Shown here: one piece after another, positions 1-7,830 of the stretch
Layout of the letters: each line of letters begins with the position of its first letter
Numbering within the stretch: position 1 is the stretch's first letter
NCBI RefSeq assembly: GCF_001679645.1
Contig: NZ_LRUN01000053.1
Span: 21,642-85,641, forward strand
DNA: 64,000 bases
Reading direction: 5' to 3'
From: Pseudomonas bananamidigenes
GTDB lineage: Bacteria > Pseudomonadota > Gammaproteobacteria > Pseudomonadales > Pseudomonadaceae
Notes under the pieces: generated by a model
What the model was told of the DNA's origin: nothing
Seen by the model: only the letters and a program-made list of their open reading frames with translations
The model's database searches: none
Position numbers and translations under genes: made by a program

Positions 1-1
1 G

Positions 2-805
2 GCACGAGACTGGAAGAATCTGCTGGAACCCTACTACCGCGAACTGGGTGCCGACTTCGATGCACCGACTCCGGTATCCAACCGCACCCCGTTTGATCTG
101 GCCGCTTGCGAGGTGATTGAAGAGATCCGCCCGGAGGTGGTGAGTTTCCACTTTGGCCAGCCGGAAAAATCCCTGCTGAACCGGGTCAAGGCCACCGGGG
201 CGAAAATCCTGTCGTCGGCAACCAACGTCGATGAGGCCGTCTGGCTGGAACAGAACGGTTGCGACGCAATCATCGCCATGGGCTACGAAGCCGGCGGCCA
301 CCGGGGCATGTTCCTCAGCGACGACCTGAGCAGTCAGGTCGGGACCTTCGCCCTGGTTCCGCAGATCGTCGATGCGGTCAAGGTGCCGGTGATTGCTGCC
401 GGTGCGGTTGCCGATGCGCGAGGCGTTGCGGCCGCCCTCATGCTCGGGGCATCGGCCGTGCAGGTCGGCACGGCTTATCTGTTTACACCGGAGGCAAACA
501 TCAGCGCCTCGCATCACAAGGCGTTGCGTACGGCAAAAGACAGTGAAACGGCGATCACCAACCTGTTCACCGGACGGCCGGCACGGGGAATTCTGAACCG
601 GGCGATGCGCGAGCTGGGGCCGATGTCAGACAAAGCCCCGGCGTTTCCTTTGGCCGGTGGCGCTCTGATGCCCTTGCGCGCCAAGGACGAGGCCGGTTTC
701 AGCAATCTCTGGGCCGGTCAGGCGTTTGCATTGGGCAAGGAACTGAGCAGTGCGCAACTGACCCGACAACTGGCCGAAGGCGCATTGGCGAAACTGGTTC
801 GATAA
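2..805 (+). CDS. Nitronate monooxygenase, 5'-truncated by the window edge
   Basis: This is the C-terminal part of a class I nitronate monooxygenase (2-nitropropane dioxygenase family), an FMN enzyme that oxidises alkyl nitronates such as propionate 3-nitronate. The frame is open from base 2, so the start lies outside the window; the internal ATG at 113 is not the start. The family motif GYEAGGHRG, with the catalytic His, is visible, followed by the TIM-barrel phosphate-binding stretch (VPVIAAGAVADARGVAAAL, then LGASAVQVGTAYLFTPEA). The C-terminal helix cap ends at a TAA at 803-805. The gene stands alone ahead of the mod operon, which has its own operator. Membership of the family is clear; the natural substrate cannot be told. 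Confidence 0.9.
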   Translation, partial: ARDWKNLLEPYYRELGADFDAPTPVSNRTPFDLAACEVIEEIRPEVVSFHFGQPEKSLLNRVKATGAKILSSATNVDEAVWLEQNGCDAIIAMGYEAGGHRGMFLSDDLSSQVGTFALVPQIVDAVKVPVIAAGAVADARGVAAALMLGASAVQVGTAYLFTPEANISASHHKALRTAKDSETAITNLFTGRPARGILNRAMRELGPMSDKAPAFPLAGGALMPLRAKDEAGFSNLWAGQAFALGKELSSAQLTRQLAEGALAKLVR

Positions 806-877
806 TCCACGCAGACAGGTGACAGGCAGCGCGCCTTTGCCCGAGGTGAAACCAGCACTTTCCGTTTAACGATGTTT

Positions 878-901
878 CGCTATATATTCACCTATATAGC
901 G
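878..901 (+). promoter_or_regulatory. ModE operator upstream of modA
   Basis: The 24-base sequence has perfectly complementary 9-base arms, CGCTATATA and TATATAGCG, separated by TTCACC. This matches the known ModE-molybdate operator layout (CGnTATAT, 6-8 bases, ATATAnCG). It lies 77 bases before the modA start, where a repressor would block transcription when molybdate is plentiful. No modE gene is in the window. The call rests on the palindrome, the consensus match and its position. Confidence 0.85.
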
Positions 902-977
902 ATTCCCCCTCGCATCGGCGCAGTCTACCCCTCTAACAACAACTGCCCACTGCACCTGCCTACAACGGAGCTGTTAC

Positions 978-1745
978 ATGACCATTCGTGCCTCACGTTT
1001 TGCCCCTGCCTGCCTGGCCTCTCTGATCGCGGCATTTACCGTGGGTGCTGTTCAGGCCGATGAAGTGCAGGTCGCCGTCGCGGCCAACTTCACTGCGCCG
1101 ATTCAGGCGATCGCCGCCGATTTCGAAAAAGACACCGGGCACAAACTGGTGGCAGCCTATGGTGCTACCGGACAGTTCTACACCCAGATCAAGAACGGCG
1201 CGCCGTTCGAGGTGTTCCTCTCGGCTGACGACACCACACCTGAAAAACTGGAAAAGGAAGGTGACACAGTCAAAGGTTCGCGCTTTACCTACGCCATTGG
1301 CACTCTGGCGCTGTGGTCGGCCAAGGAAGGTTACGTCGACCCCAAAGGCGACGTGCTGAAGAAAAACCAATACCAGCACCTGTCCATCGCCAACCCGAAA
1401 GCCGCTCCTTATGGCCTCGCCGCCACCCAGGTGCTGGAAAAGCTGAAATTGACGGAAGCGACCAAAGCCAAGATCGTTGAAGGCCAGAACATCACTCAGG
1501 CCTACCAGTTCGTATCCACCGGCAACGCCGAACTGGGCTTTGTCGCCCTGTCGCAGATCTACAAGGACGGCAAGGTCAGCAGCGGCTCGGCGTGGATCGT
1601 TCCGGCGAGCATGCACGACCCGATCAAGCAGGACGCCGTCATCCTGAACAAAGGCAAGGACAACGCCGCCGCCAAGGCGCTGGTTGACTACCTCAAGGGC
1701 CCGAAAGCCGCTGCGGTCATCAAGTCCTACGGTTACCAGCTGTAA
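978..1745 (+). CDS. modA: Molybdate ABC transporter, periplasmic binding protein ModA
   Basis: Periplasmic receptor that captures molybdate or tungstate for the ModBC importer. The 255-residue length is normal for the family. A Sec signal peptide spans about residues 1-27, with likely cleavage after VQA before DEVQVAVAANF. The family hallmarks are present: AANFTAPIQAIAADFEK near the mature N-terminus, GATGQFYTQIKNGAPFEVFLSAD, and the C-terminal KALVDYLKGP stretch. The start has a GGAG ribosome site upstream (CAACGGAGCTGTTACATG). modB begins at the base after the stop codon, so modABC is one transcript, presumably under the ModE operator 77 bases upstream. Confidence 0.97.
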   Translation: MTIRASRFAPACLASLIAAFTVGAVQADEVQVAVAANFTAPIQAIAADFEKDTGHKLVAAYGATGQFYTQIKNGAPFEVFLSADDTTPEKLEKEGDTVKGSRFTYAIGTLALWSAKEGYVDPKGDVLKKNQYQHLSIANPKAAPYGLAATQVLEKLKLTEATKAKIVEGQNITQAYQFVSTGNAELGFVALSQIYKDGKVSSGSAWIVPASMHDPIKQDAVILNKGKDNAAAKALVDYLKGPKAAAVIKSYGYQL

Positions 1746-2426
1746 ATGTCGCTGACGAGTGCCGATTTCGCGGCGATCTGGCTGACCCTGAAACTGGCGT
1801 CCCTGACCACCGCAATCCTGCTGGTCATCGGCACTCCGATTGCCCTGTGGTTGTCACGCAGCCGTTCCTGGCTGCGCGGCCCCATCGGGGCCATCGTCGC
1901 CCTGCCCCTTGTGTTGCCGCCGACCGTGATCGGCTTTTATCTGTTGCTGGCCATGGGGCCGAACGGCTTTCTTGGCCATTTCACCCAGTGGCTGGGGCTT
2001 GGCACGCTGACCTTCAGTTTCACCGGGCTGGTGATCGGTTCGGTGCTCTATTCCATGCCTTTTGTGGTGCAACCGTTGCAAAACGCCTTCTCCGCCATCG
2101 GCACTCGCCCGCTGGAAGTGGCCGCCACTTTGCGTGCCAATCCCTGGGACACTTTTTTCAGCGTCATCCTGCCGCTCGCACGCCCCGGATTCATTACCGC
2201 GGCGATTCTCGGCTTCGCCCATACCGTCGGCGAATTCGGTGTGGTGCTGATGATCGGCGGCAATATTCCCGACAAGACCCGCGTGGTGTCGGTCCAGATC
2301 TACGATCATGTCGAAGCCATGGACTACTCACAGGCGCATTGGCTCGCCGGGGCGATGCTGGTGTTTTCGTTTCTGGTGTTGCTGGCGCTTTATTCCGGCC
2401 GCAAGTCGCGCGCAGGCTGGAGTTGA
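1746..2426 (+). CDS. modB: Molybdate ABC transporter permease ModB
   Basis: Inner-membrane permease of the molybdate importer (226 residues). Several hydrophobic segments are evident (for example LASLTTAILLVIGTPIALWL, GAIVALPLVLPPTVIGFYLL and AMLVFSFLVLLALY). The cytoplasmic EAA loop that docks the ATPase is present as EVAATLRANPWDTFFSVILP. The gene abuts modA with no intergenic base and ends 3 bases before modC, which indicates translational coupling within modABC. Confidence 0.96.
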   Translation: MSLTSADFAAIWLTLKLASLTTAILLVIGTPIALWLSRSRSWLRGPIGAIVALPLVLPPTVIGFYLLLAMGPNGFLGHFTQWLGLGTLTFSFTGLVIGSVLYSMPFVVQPLQNAFSAIGTRPLEVAATLRANPWDTFFSVILPLARPGFITAAILGFAHTVGEFGVVLMIGGNIPDKTRVVSVQIYDHVEAMDYSQAHWLAGAMLVFSFLVLLALYSGRKSRAGWS

Positions 2427-2429
2427 TCG

Positions 2430-3509
2430 ATGATTGAAGCTCGCTTGAAACTTGCCTGGCCAGGCTTCGGCCTGGATGTCGACCTGAGTTTGCCGGGCCG
2501 AGGCGTGACCGCGCTGTTCGGGCAGTCCGGTTCGGGCAAGACCACTTGCCTGCGCTGTATCGCCGGGCTCGAACGCGCCTCTGAAGCTTTTATCAGCATC
2601 AATGGTGAAGTCTGGCAGGACAGCCGAACCGGTATCTTTGTCCCGCCCCACAGACGAGCGCTGGGTTATGTTTTTCAGGAGGCCAGCCTGTTTGCGCACC
2701 TCTCGGTGCTGGCCAACCTGCAATTCGGCCTCAAGCGCATCGCGAAAGACCAGCGCCGGGTCGACCTGGCGCAAGCCACCGAACTGCTGGGGATCGGCCA
2801 TTTACTGGAACGGCATCCGCAGCATCTGTCCGGTGGCGAACGTCAGCGCGTCGGCATTGCTCGTGCCTTGTTGACCAGTCCGAAACTGCTGCTGATGGAC
2901 GAACCCCTGGCCGCGCTCGACAGCCAGCGAAAAAGTGAAATCCTGCCTTACCTGCAACGCCTGCACGACGAACTCGATATTCCGGTTCTGTATGTCAGCC
3001 ACGCCCAGGATGAAGTGGCGCGGCTGGCCGATCATCTGGTGGTGCTCGAAGCGGGTAAAGCGCTGGCCAGCGGTCCGATTGGAGAAACCCTGGCACGTCT
3101 TGATCTGCCATTGGCCATGGGCGATGACGCCGGCGTAATCATCGAGGGTCAGGTCACCTCTTACGATCACGCCTACCAGTTACTCTGCCTGCGACTGCCC
3201 GACACCTTGCTGGATATTCGCGTGACTCACGCGCCAATGGCCGTCGGTCAGGCACTGCGCTGCAAAGTACAGGCCCGCGATGTCAGCCTGACGTTGCATG
3301 ACAGCGAACACAGCAGCATCCTCAACCGCCTGCCGGTCAGAGTGGTCAGCGAGATGCCTGCCGACAATGCCGCACATGTGCTGATTCGACTGGATGCCGG
3401 CGGCACGCCGCTGCTGGCGCGTATCACGCGATACTCCCGGGATCAGTTGGGCGTGCATCCGGGCCAGGCATTGTGGGCGCAGATCAAGGCCGTCGCGGTT
3501 CTGGCCTGA
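2430..3509 (+). CDS. modC: Molybdate ABC transporter ATP-binding protein ModC
   Basis: ATPase that powers molybdate import (359 residues, usual length). The ABC domain has Walker A GQSGSGKTT, the ABC signature LSGGERQR and Walker B LLLMDEP, followed by the switch His in YVSHAQDE. The last 70 or so residues (SSILNRLPVRVVSEM onward) form the Mop/TOBE domain typical of ModC, which binds molybdate and can regulate transport. The start is 3 bases after modB. Confidence 0.96.
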   Translation: MIEARLKLAWPGFGLDVDLSLPGRGVTALFGQSGSGKTTCLRCIAGLERASEAFISINGEVWQDSRTGIFVPPHRRALGYVFQEASLFAHLSVLANLQFGLKRIAKDQRRVDLAQATELLGIGHLLERHPQHLSGGERQRVGIARALLTSPKLLLMDEPLAALDSQRKSEILPYLQRLHDELDIPVLYVSHAQDEVARLADHLVVLEAGKALASGPIGETLARLDLPLAMGDDAGVIIEGQVTSYDHAYQLLCLRLPDTLLDIRVTHAPMAVGQALRCKVQARDVSLTLHDSEHSSILNRLPVRVVSEMPADNAAHVLIRLDAGGTPLLARITRYSRDQLGVHPGQALWAQIKAVAVLA

Positions 3510-3580
3510 ATCGCGACGGCACGACTGGCGGAGCATGCGGTCAATCGCTGTAACAACAGACCGCCACCAGGGAATCCGCC

Positions 3581-4618
3581 ATGCCCGATGCCGCGCTGAC
3601 CGAAGTGTTGCCTTCGGACCTGCACTACGTCGATGACACTCAACCCGGAATCACACGCAAGAAGCTGCGTGGCAAGTTCTGCTATTTCGACCCCCACGGC
3701 CAGCGCATCGTCGACCCGGACGAAGTCAAACGCCTCAATGCGCTGGCCGTGCCGCCGGCCTACACCGATGTCTGGATCTGCGCCGACCCTCGCGGCCACT
3801 TGCAGGCCACCGGTCGTGATGCCCGCGGGCGCAAGCAATACCGTTATCATCCGCGCTGGCGCGAAGTCCGTGATGCCGACAAATACTCTCGTCTTCGCGA
3901 ATTCGGCATGGCCTTACCGAAGCTGCGCAAACGGCTGGAAGCACTGCTGGCCGCGCCTGGGTTCAGCCGTGACAAAGTGATGGCCACGGTGATCACCCTG
4001 CTCGATGCCACGTTGATCCGCGTCGGCAATACTCAATACGCACGAGAGAATCGGTCGTACGGACTGACTACCCTGCGCAATCGACACGTCGAGATCAACG
4101 GCAGCGCGATTCTGTTCCAGTTTCGCGGCAAGAGCGGCATCGAGCATCAAATCACCGTGAAGGACCGACGCCTGGCGCGCATCATCAAGCGTTGCATGGA
4201 AATTCCGGGGCAGAACCTGTTCCAGTACCTGGATGAAAACGGCGAGCGGCACACCGTCAGTTCGCAAGACGTCAACGCGTATCTGCAAACCCTCACCGGC
4301 GCAGACTTCACCGCCAAGGACTATCGCACCTGGGCCGGCAGCGCGCTGGCGCTGGCGGTATTGCGAGAGCTGCAATGGGAGTCGGAAACCGAGGCCAAAC
4401 GACATGTGGCGGAGATGGTCAAGGGTGTGGCGCGACAACTGGGCAATACACCGGCCGTCTGTCGCAAGTGCTATATCCATCCGGCGGTGGTCGAGCATTT
4501 CATGCTGGGGGCGCTGGCCGATCTTCCGAGGCCTCGGGTGCGCAAAGGCTTGCGCAGGGAGGAAGTCGCCCTGGCGATCTTTCTGGAACGCATGGTCGAC
4601 ATGGCAACCACGCCTTGA
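3581..4618 (+). CDS. DNA topoisomerase IB (poxvirus/bacterial small type)
   Basis: Relaxes supercoils by forming a 3'-phosphotyrosyl intermediate. The protein (345 residues) matches the compact bacterial topoisomerase IB family. The N-terminal domain contains GITRKKLRGKFCYFDPHGQRI. The catalytic domain carries RHVEINGSAILFQFRGKSGIEHQI and ends in the nucleophile motif CRKCYIHP, with Tyr298 as the predicted active-site residue. It sits alone between modC and the ABC-F gene, with no sign of shared regulation. Such topoisomerases are common accessory genes in Pseudomonas. Confidence 0.95.
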   Translation: MPDAALTEVLPSDLHYVDDTQPGITRKKLRGKFCYFDPHGQRIVDPDEVKRLNALAVPPAYTDVWICADPRGHLQATGRDARGRKQYRYHPRWREVRDADKYSRLREFGMALPKLRKRLEALLAAPGFSRDKVMATVITLLDATLIRVGNTQYARENRSYGLTTLRNRHVEINGSAILFQFRGKSGIEHQITVKDRRLARIIKRCMEIPGQNLFQYLDENGERHTVSSQDVNAYLQTLTGADFTAKDYRTWAGSALALAVLRELQWESETEAKRHVAEMVKGVARQLGNTPAVCRKCYIHPAVVEHFMLGALADLPRPRVRKGLRREEVALAIFLERMVDMATTP

Positions 4619-4761
4619 ACCCTGCGGGCGTCTCGGCTAGGCTTGCGACTTTCCTTCCTTCAGGACGACCGCAGAAGTGAACAACTAAGCCTTCAAAAAT
4701 GTAATCGCGACACGCCTTTCAAGGCGCTTGTCAGTGTTCACGACATTTTTTGGAGGTGCCG

Positions 4762-6399
4762 ATGACTCACGTCTCGCGTACGCCTGCTCTCGTCTCCCTG
4801 AACCAGCTGGGTTTCCAGCTCGCCAATGGCGAGACGATTTTCGATGCACTCAATCTGAAGTTCGACCACACCCCCACCGCCATCGTCGGGCGCAACGGCG
4901 TTGGCAAGAGCGTGCTGGCGCGCTTGATCGCCGGGGTTTTACAACCCACGAGCGGCGGCGTGGTGCGTTCCGTGACGACAGCCTATGTGGAACAAAACCC
5001 TGTCGTGCCAATCGGTCAGACCGTGGCCGATGCGACAGGCAGCACCACCATTCTTCAGGCACTCGGTCGTCTGAACGAAGGTGATGGTTGCGTCGAGGAC
5101 TTCGACATCGTCGGCGAACATTGGGATCTTGCGGAACGCTTGCGACGCTTGCTGGATGACGCCGGACTGGTCCACGCAGGGTTTGGCGACCGAATGAGCA
5201 ATCTGAGCGGCGGCCAGCAGGCGCGTATTGCCCTGATCGGTGCTTTCTTGACTCAGCCATCATTGTTGATTCTTGATGAGCCGAGCAATCACCTGGATGC
5301 AACCGGCCGGCAATGGCTGCTCGGCATGCTCGAACAATGGCGCAGTGGCTTGATCGTCATCAGCCATGACCGGCAGTTGCTGGACCGGATGCAGCGCATC
5401 GTCGAACTCACCGCCGCAGGCGCGAACGAGTTCGGCGGCAATTACTCGGCGTTTCGAGAGCAACAGAAAATCCACCAGGCAGCCGCGCAAGCCCGCCTCG
5501 ACCAGGCCAGGAGCGAACGTCACCGTGAACGGTTACGCTTGCAGCGCGAACACGACACCATACAACGACGCGCGGCCACCTCTCGCCGCAATGCTGAAAC
5601 GGCCAACATTGCCAGTTTCGAACGCGTCGCCATCAAGGGAGCCGCCCGGGAAATCATGGGGCATGTCCGCTGCGCCCATGAGAGGCGCAAATCCGATCTG
5701 GATAATCAGGTACGCGAGGCCTATGCCAAAGTAGCTCCCGAAGACTGCGTGTCGGTCAACCTGCCAGGCAGCAACGTGCCGACTGCCCGCCAGGTCTGTA
5801 CGTTGATTGACGCAGGACTGCCCTGGATATCTCCCGCCCTGCCGACGAGCCGATTGAATCTCTGGTTGTATGGTCCGATGCGGGTCGCCGTCAGTGGCCC
5901 CAACGGGTGCGGCAAATCGACCTTGCTGAAAATGCTTGCCGGAGAAGTGCGTGCAATCGGCGGACACAGCACGACCCATGTGCCTTGCGCATTTCTCGAT
6001 CAACAACTGAATCTGTTGGACGATCAGCCCTCCATCATTGAACAACTGACAGCCCATGGCACGGCATTGGAAGAAGGCACCCTGCGCAGTTATCTGGCGC
6101 AACTGCAACTGGACGCCCGCCGCGCCACGCAACCCTGCGGATCACTGAGTGGCGGCGAACGTTTGAAAGCGGCACTGGCACTGGCGTTGTGGAGGGAAAC
6201 ACCCGCACAACTGTTGCTGCTCGATGAGCCTACCAATCATCTGGACCTGCCATCAGTGGAAGCTTTCGAACAGGCTCTGCAGACATTTCCCGGAGCAATT
6301 GTCGTGGTTTCACACGATCAAGCGTTTTTGCGGGCGTTACATCCGACTCACAATCTGCATTGGCAGCCGTCGGGCTGGTCGTTCCAGCCGACGAACTGA
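4762..6399 (+). CDS. ABC-F family ATPase
   Basis: A soluble protein (545 residues) with two ABC cassettes and no membrane segment, as in the ABC-F class that acts on ribosomes (translation factors or antibiotic-resistance factors). Cassette 1 has GRNGVGKS, LSGGQQAR and LLILDEPSNHLD. Cassette 2 has GPNGCGKS, LSGGERLK and LLLLDEPTNHLD. Between them lies a basic, Arg/Gln-rich linker (about residues 235-300). The ATG at 4762 is chosen because GGAGGT lies 4 bases upstream; the in-frame TTG at 4750 would place that ribosome site inside the gene. It resembles the Uup/YheS-like branches, but I cannot assign the subfamily or link it to resistance. Confidence 0.9.
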   Translation: MTHVSRTPALVSLNQLGFQLANGETIFDALNLKFDHTPTAIVGRNGVGKSVLARLIAGVLQPTSGGVVRSVTTAYVEQNPVVPIGQTVADATGSTTILQALGRLNEGDGCVEDFDIVGEHWDLAERLRRLLDDAGLVHAGFGDRMSNLSGGQQARIALIGAFLTQPSLLILDEPSNHLDATGRQWLLGMLEQWRSGLIVISHDRQLLDRMQRIVELTAAGANEFGGNYSAFREQQKIHQAAAQARLDQARSERHRERLRLQREHDTIQRRAATSRRNAETANIASFERVAIKGAAREIMGHVRCAHERRKSDLDNQVREAYAKVAPEDCVSVNLPGSNVPTARQVCTLIDAGLPWISPALPTSRLNLWLYGPMRVAVSGPNGCGKSTLLKMLAGEVRAIGGHSTTHVPCAFLDQQLNLLDDQPSIIEQLTAHGTALEEGTLRSYLAQLQLDARRATQPCGSLSGGERLKAALALALWRETPAQLLLLDEPTNHLDLPSVEAFEQALQTFPGAIVVVSHDQAFLRALHPTHNLHWQPSGWSFQPTN

Positions 6400-6411
6400 G
6401 CTGTGTATTTT

Positions 6412-6439
6412 TTGCACGATCGGTCAGGGCTTCTATAGT
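6412..6439 (+). promoter_or_regulatory. Predicted sigma-70 promoter
   Basis: TTGCAC at 6412-6417 and TATAGT at 6434-6439 are separated by 16 bases, giving a plausible -35/-10 pair. The expected start of transcription, about 6445, falls at the 5' edge of the structured segment 6441-6508. It begins 12 bases after the ABC-F stop codon and would drive the leader and the small gene at 6674. Confidence 0.5.
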
Positions 6440-6440
6440 T

Positions 6441-6508
6441 GATCTGACACACAGCAACGGCGATAACGCCATGGAAGACCTGTAGGCCTTGCAGCGTTGC
6501 ATCAGATC
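6441..6508 (+). ncRNA. Candidate structured RNA / 5' leader
   Basis: Nested complementary segments are visible. GATCTGA (6441-6447) pairs with TCAGATC (6502-6508), and GCAACG (6454-6459) pairs with CGTTGC (6495-6500). Inside lies the small hairpin GGCG-ATAA-CGCC (6459-6470). The element starts where the promoter at 6412-6439 would initiate transcription. I do not recognise it as a named RNA family. It may be a small RNA ending at the terminator at 6616-6640 or the leader of the small protein gene at 6674. Confidence 0.4.
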
Positions 6509-6615
6509 GTCGCAGCCAGCCCCCGGTTGTCCGTGAATTCGTCTTGCAACGGATAGCTGTCATTTACGGGTCTATACTCAAACGAGCTGAAGGAGCAGCG
6601 CCCCATCGGCAGAGA

Positions 6616-6640
6616 GCTCGCGCTTCGCGGGCTTTTTGCT
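6616..6640 (+). terminator. Intrinsic terminator ahead of the small gene
   Basis: The stem AGCTCGCG / CGCGGGCT has one G-U pair and the loop CTT, and runs into a T-tract. It lies about 34 bases before the start codon at 6674, so it would end transcripts from 6445 unless read through. This fits either a free small RNA or an attenuated leader. Confidence 0.6.
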
Positions 6641-6673
6641 GCCTCAGAGCGTTTTACCGAACGGAGGTGTTCC

Positions 6674-6904
6674 ATGTCCGAAAGAGAGTCCATCACCACT
6701 CTCCTCACCTTGCTCGAGGCCCGGGAGGCACGTCTCGCCGCCGCCTGCAAGGAGATCGCCGACTGGGTCGACCATCAAGGCGGGCACCCCACCGCCCTGC
6801 GCATCCGCGACCGGCTGAACGACATCGAAAAGGACACACCGCTGATCCGCAGCACGCTGTCGTCGCTCAAACCGATCGATCGGCCACTGCCCCGTTTCCG
6901 GTAA
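6674..6904 (+). CDS. Small conserved-looking protein of unknown function
   Basis: A 76-residue, mostly helical, charged protein without signal peptide or membrane segment. The N-terminal half (ITTLLTLLEAREARLAAACK) has heptad-like leucine and alanine spacing and could form a short coiled coil. The start has a strong ribosome site (GGAGGT, 6 bases before ATG). Codon use resembles neighbouring genes. It follows an intrinsic terminator and a structured leader, so expression may be conditional. I do not recognise a family. Confidence 0.65.
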   Translation: MSERESITTLLTLLEAREARLAAACKEIADWVDHQGGHPTALRIRDRLNDIEKDTPLIRSTLSSLKPIDRPLPRFR

Positions 6905-7022
6905 TTCGTCGAGGGGTATGCATAAGCGGTCAGACCTTCATCCAGGCAGCGCCTGATTGAACCGGGCCATCCGGTTCGACCAGGCACACGGCGCACCACT
7001 GCAATCGTATCTTCTGGCTATC

Positions 7023-7145
7023 GAGTGATTCCGTCTCATAAGGAATGATCGTCAGCACAGGGCCGAAAATTTCTTCACGAGCAATGCGTATCCGATTGTC
7101 AGCATCGGTAAAATCGTGGGTTTGACGAACTGCCACTACTGGCTG
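7023..7145 (-). pseudogene. Aldehyde dehydrogenase remnant
   Basis: Read on the minus strand, this stretch encodes FTDADNRIRIAREEIFGPV and TIIPYETE, which is the highly conserved C-terminal segment of NAD(P)-dependent aldehyde dehydrogenases (REEIFGPV). Nothing upstream or downstream in the frame continues the family, so only about 40 codons survive. The nearby flanks carry a duplicated 9-mer that may be an insertion-sequence scar. The fragment cannot be functional. Confidence 0.75.
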
Positions 7146-7210
7146 GAAGCAGGCGACAATTAATTCCTCTGCCGCCGCCGCCGGCGGCGTGGAGTGATGC
7201 CTACGAAGTG

Positions 7211-7241
7211 ATTTGCGGACCACTGTCAAAATTGCGGACCG
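7211..7241. repeat. Duplicated TTGCGGACC motif, possible IS end
   Basis: TTGCGGACC occurs twice as a direct repeat (near 7213 and 7232) within about 30 bases, next to the truncated dehydrogenase remnant. Closely spaced short repeats are found at the ends of some insertion-sequence families such as IS21. No transposase gene is present, so this is a weak scar hypothesis. Confidence 0.25.
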
Positions 7242-7242
7242 G

Positions 7243-7285
7243 AAACAAACAAGGGTTTGCATCAGCTTTCGCTCGCAAACCCTTG
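7243..7285 (-). terminator. Terminator of the tRNA-Leu transcript
   Basis: On the minus strand CAAGGGTTTGC and GCAAACCCTTG form a perfect 11-bp stem (7250-7260 with 7275-7285), followed by TTTGTTT. It begins 9 bases after the CCA end of tRNA-Leu and ends the tRNA cluster. Confidence 0.85.
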
Positions 7286-7293
7286 ATTTAAGA

Positions 7294-7380
7294 TGGTGCC
7301 CGAAGCCGGAATCGAACCGGCACGCCCTTACGAGCGGGGGATTTTAAGTCCCATGCGTCTACCAGTTTCGCCATTCGGGC
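7294..7380 (-). tRNA. tRNA-Leu (anticodon UAA)
   Basis: An 87-base tRNA with acceptor GCCCGAA/TTCGGGC, a class II long variable arm, T-loop GGTTCGATTCC and an encoded CCA. The anticodon loop has TAA between the GGGA and TCCC stem strands, reading UUA/UUG leucine codons. It lies downstream of tRNA-Gly and tRNA-Cys, but an intrinsic terminator separates it from tRNA-Cys. Confidence 0.97.
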
Positions 7381-7530
7381 GGTAGCGCGGTGTTGCGTTG
7401 CTCTGATGCCGGTTCGCGATCCTGACAGATTGCTGCCCGTTCAGCAGAGGGGGAAATATATACATCAGTCCCCGGTGAAGCAAGTTCGCAAAGCTTGTTT
7501 TGAAGACTAAACCCATCATTCAGATGGAAA

Positions 7531-7565
7531 TAAAAAAGCTCCGTAAATCATGGATCTACGGAGCT
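7531..7565 (-). terminator. Terminator between tRNA-Cys and tRNA-Leu
   Basis: On the minus strand AGCTCCGTA and TACGGAGCT form a 9-bp stem (7537-7545 with 7557-7565), followed by a run of Ts. It lies 9 bases past the CCA end of tRNA-Cys. tRNA-Leu therefore probably has its own promoter or depends on read-through. Confidence 0.8.
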
Positions 7566-7574
7566 CGTTTATAG

Positions 7575-7648
7575 TGGAGGCCGAGGTCGGAATCGAACCG
7601 GCGTAGGCGGATTTGCAATCCGCTGCATAACCATTTTGCTACTCGGCC
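7575..7648 (-). tRNA. tRNA-Cys (anticodon GCA)
   Basis: A 74-base tRNA with acceptor GGCCGAG, anticodon stem-loop GCGGATTGCAAATCCGC containing GCA, T-loop GGTTCGATTCC and an encoded CCA. It lies about 45 bases downstream of tRNA-Gly in the same orientation. Confidence 0.97.
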
Positions 7649-7694
7649 TCAAAACATTTGCTGTCAGTAGCGAAACAACAAACGTTGTACAAAC

Positions 7695-7770
<76 letters not shown>

Positions 7771-7830
7771 TTGGTGTGGCGCATTCTATAGAAATCAGAA
7801 GCGCCGTCAACCCTTTGATTCAAAAAAGTT

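Noticed and set aside
6441..6640. Possible Rsm-type small RNA (several GGA motifs and a terminator)
   Set aside because: Only three GGA motifs are present, they are not consistently in hairpin loops, and the GacA-box palindrome (TGTAAGN6CTTACA) upstream of rsm genes is missing.
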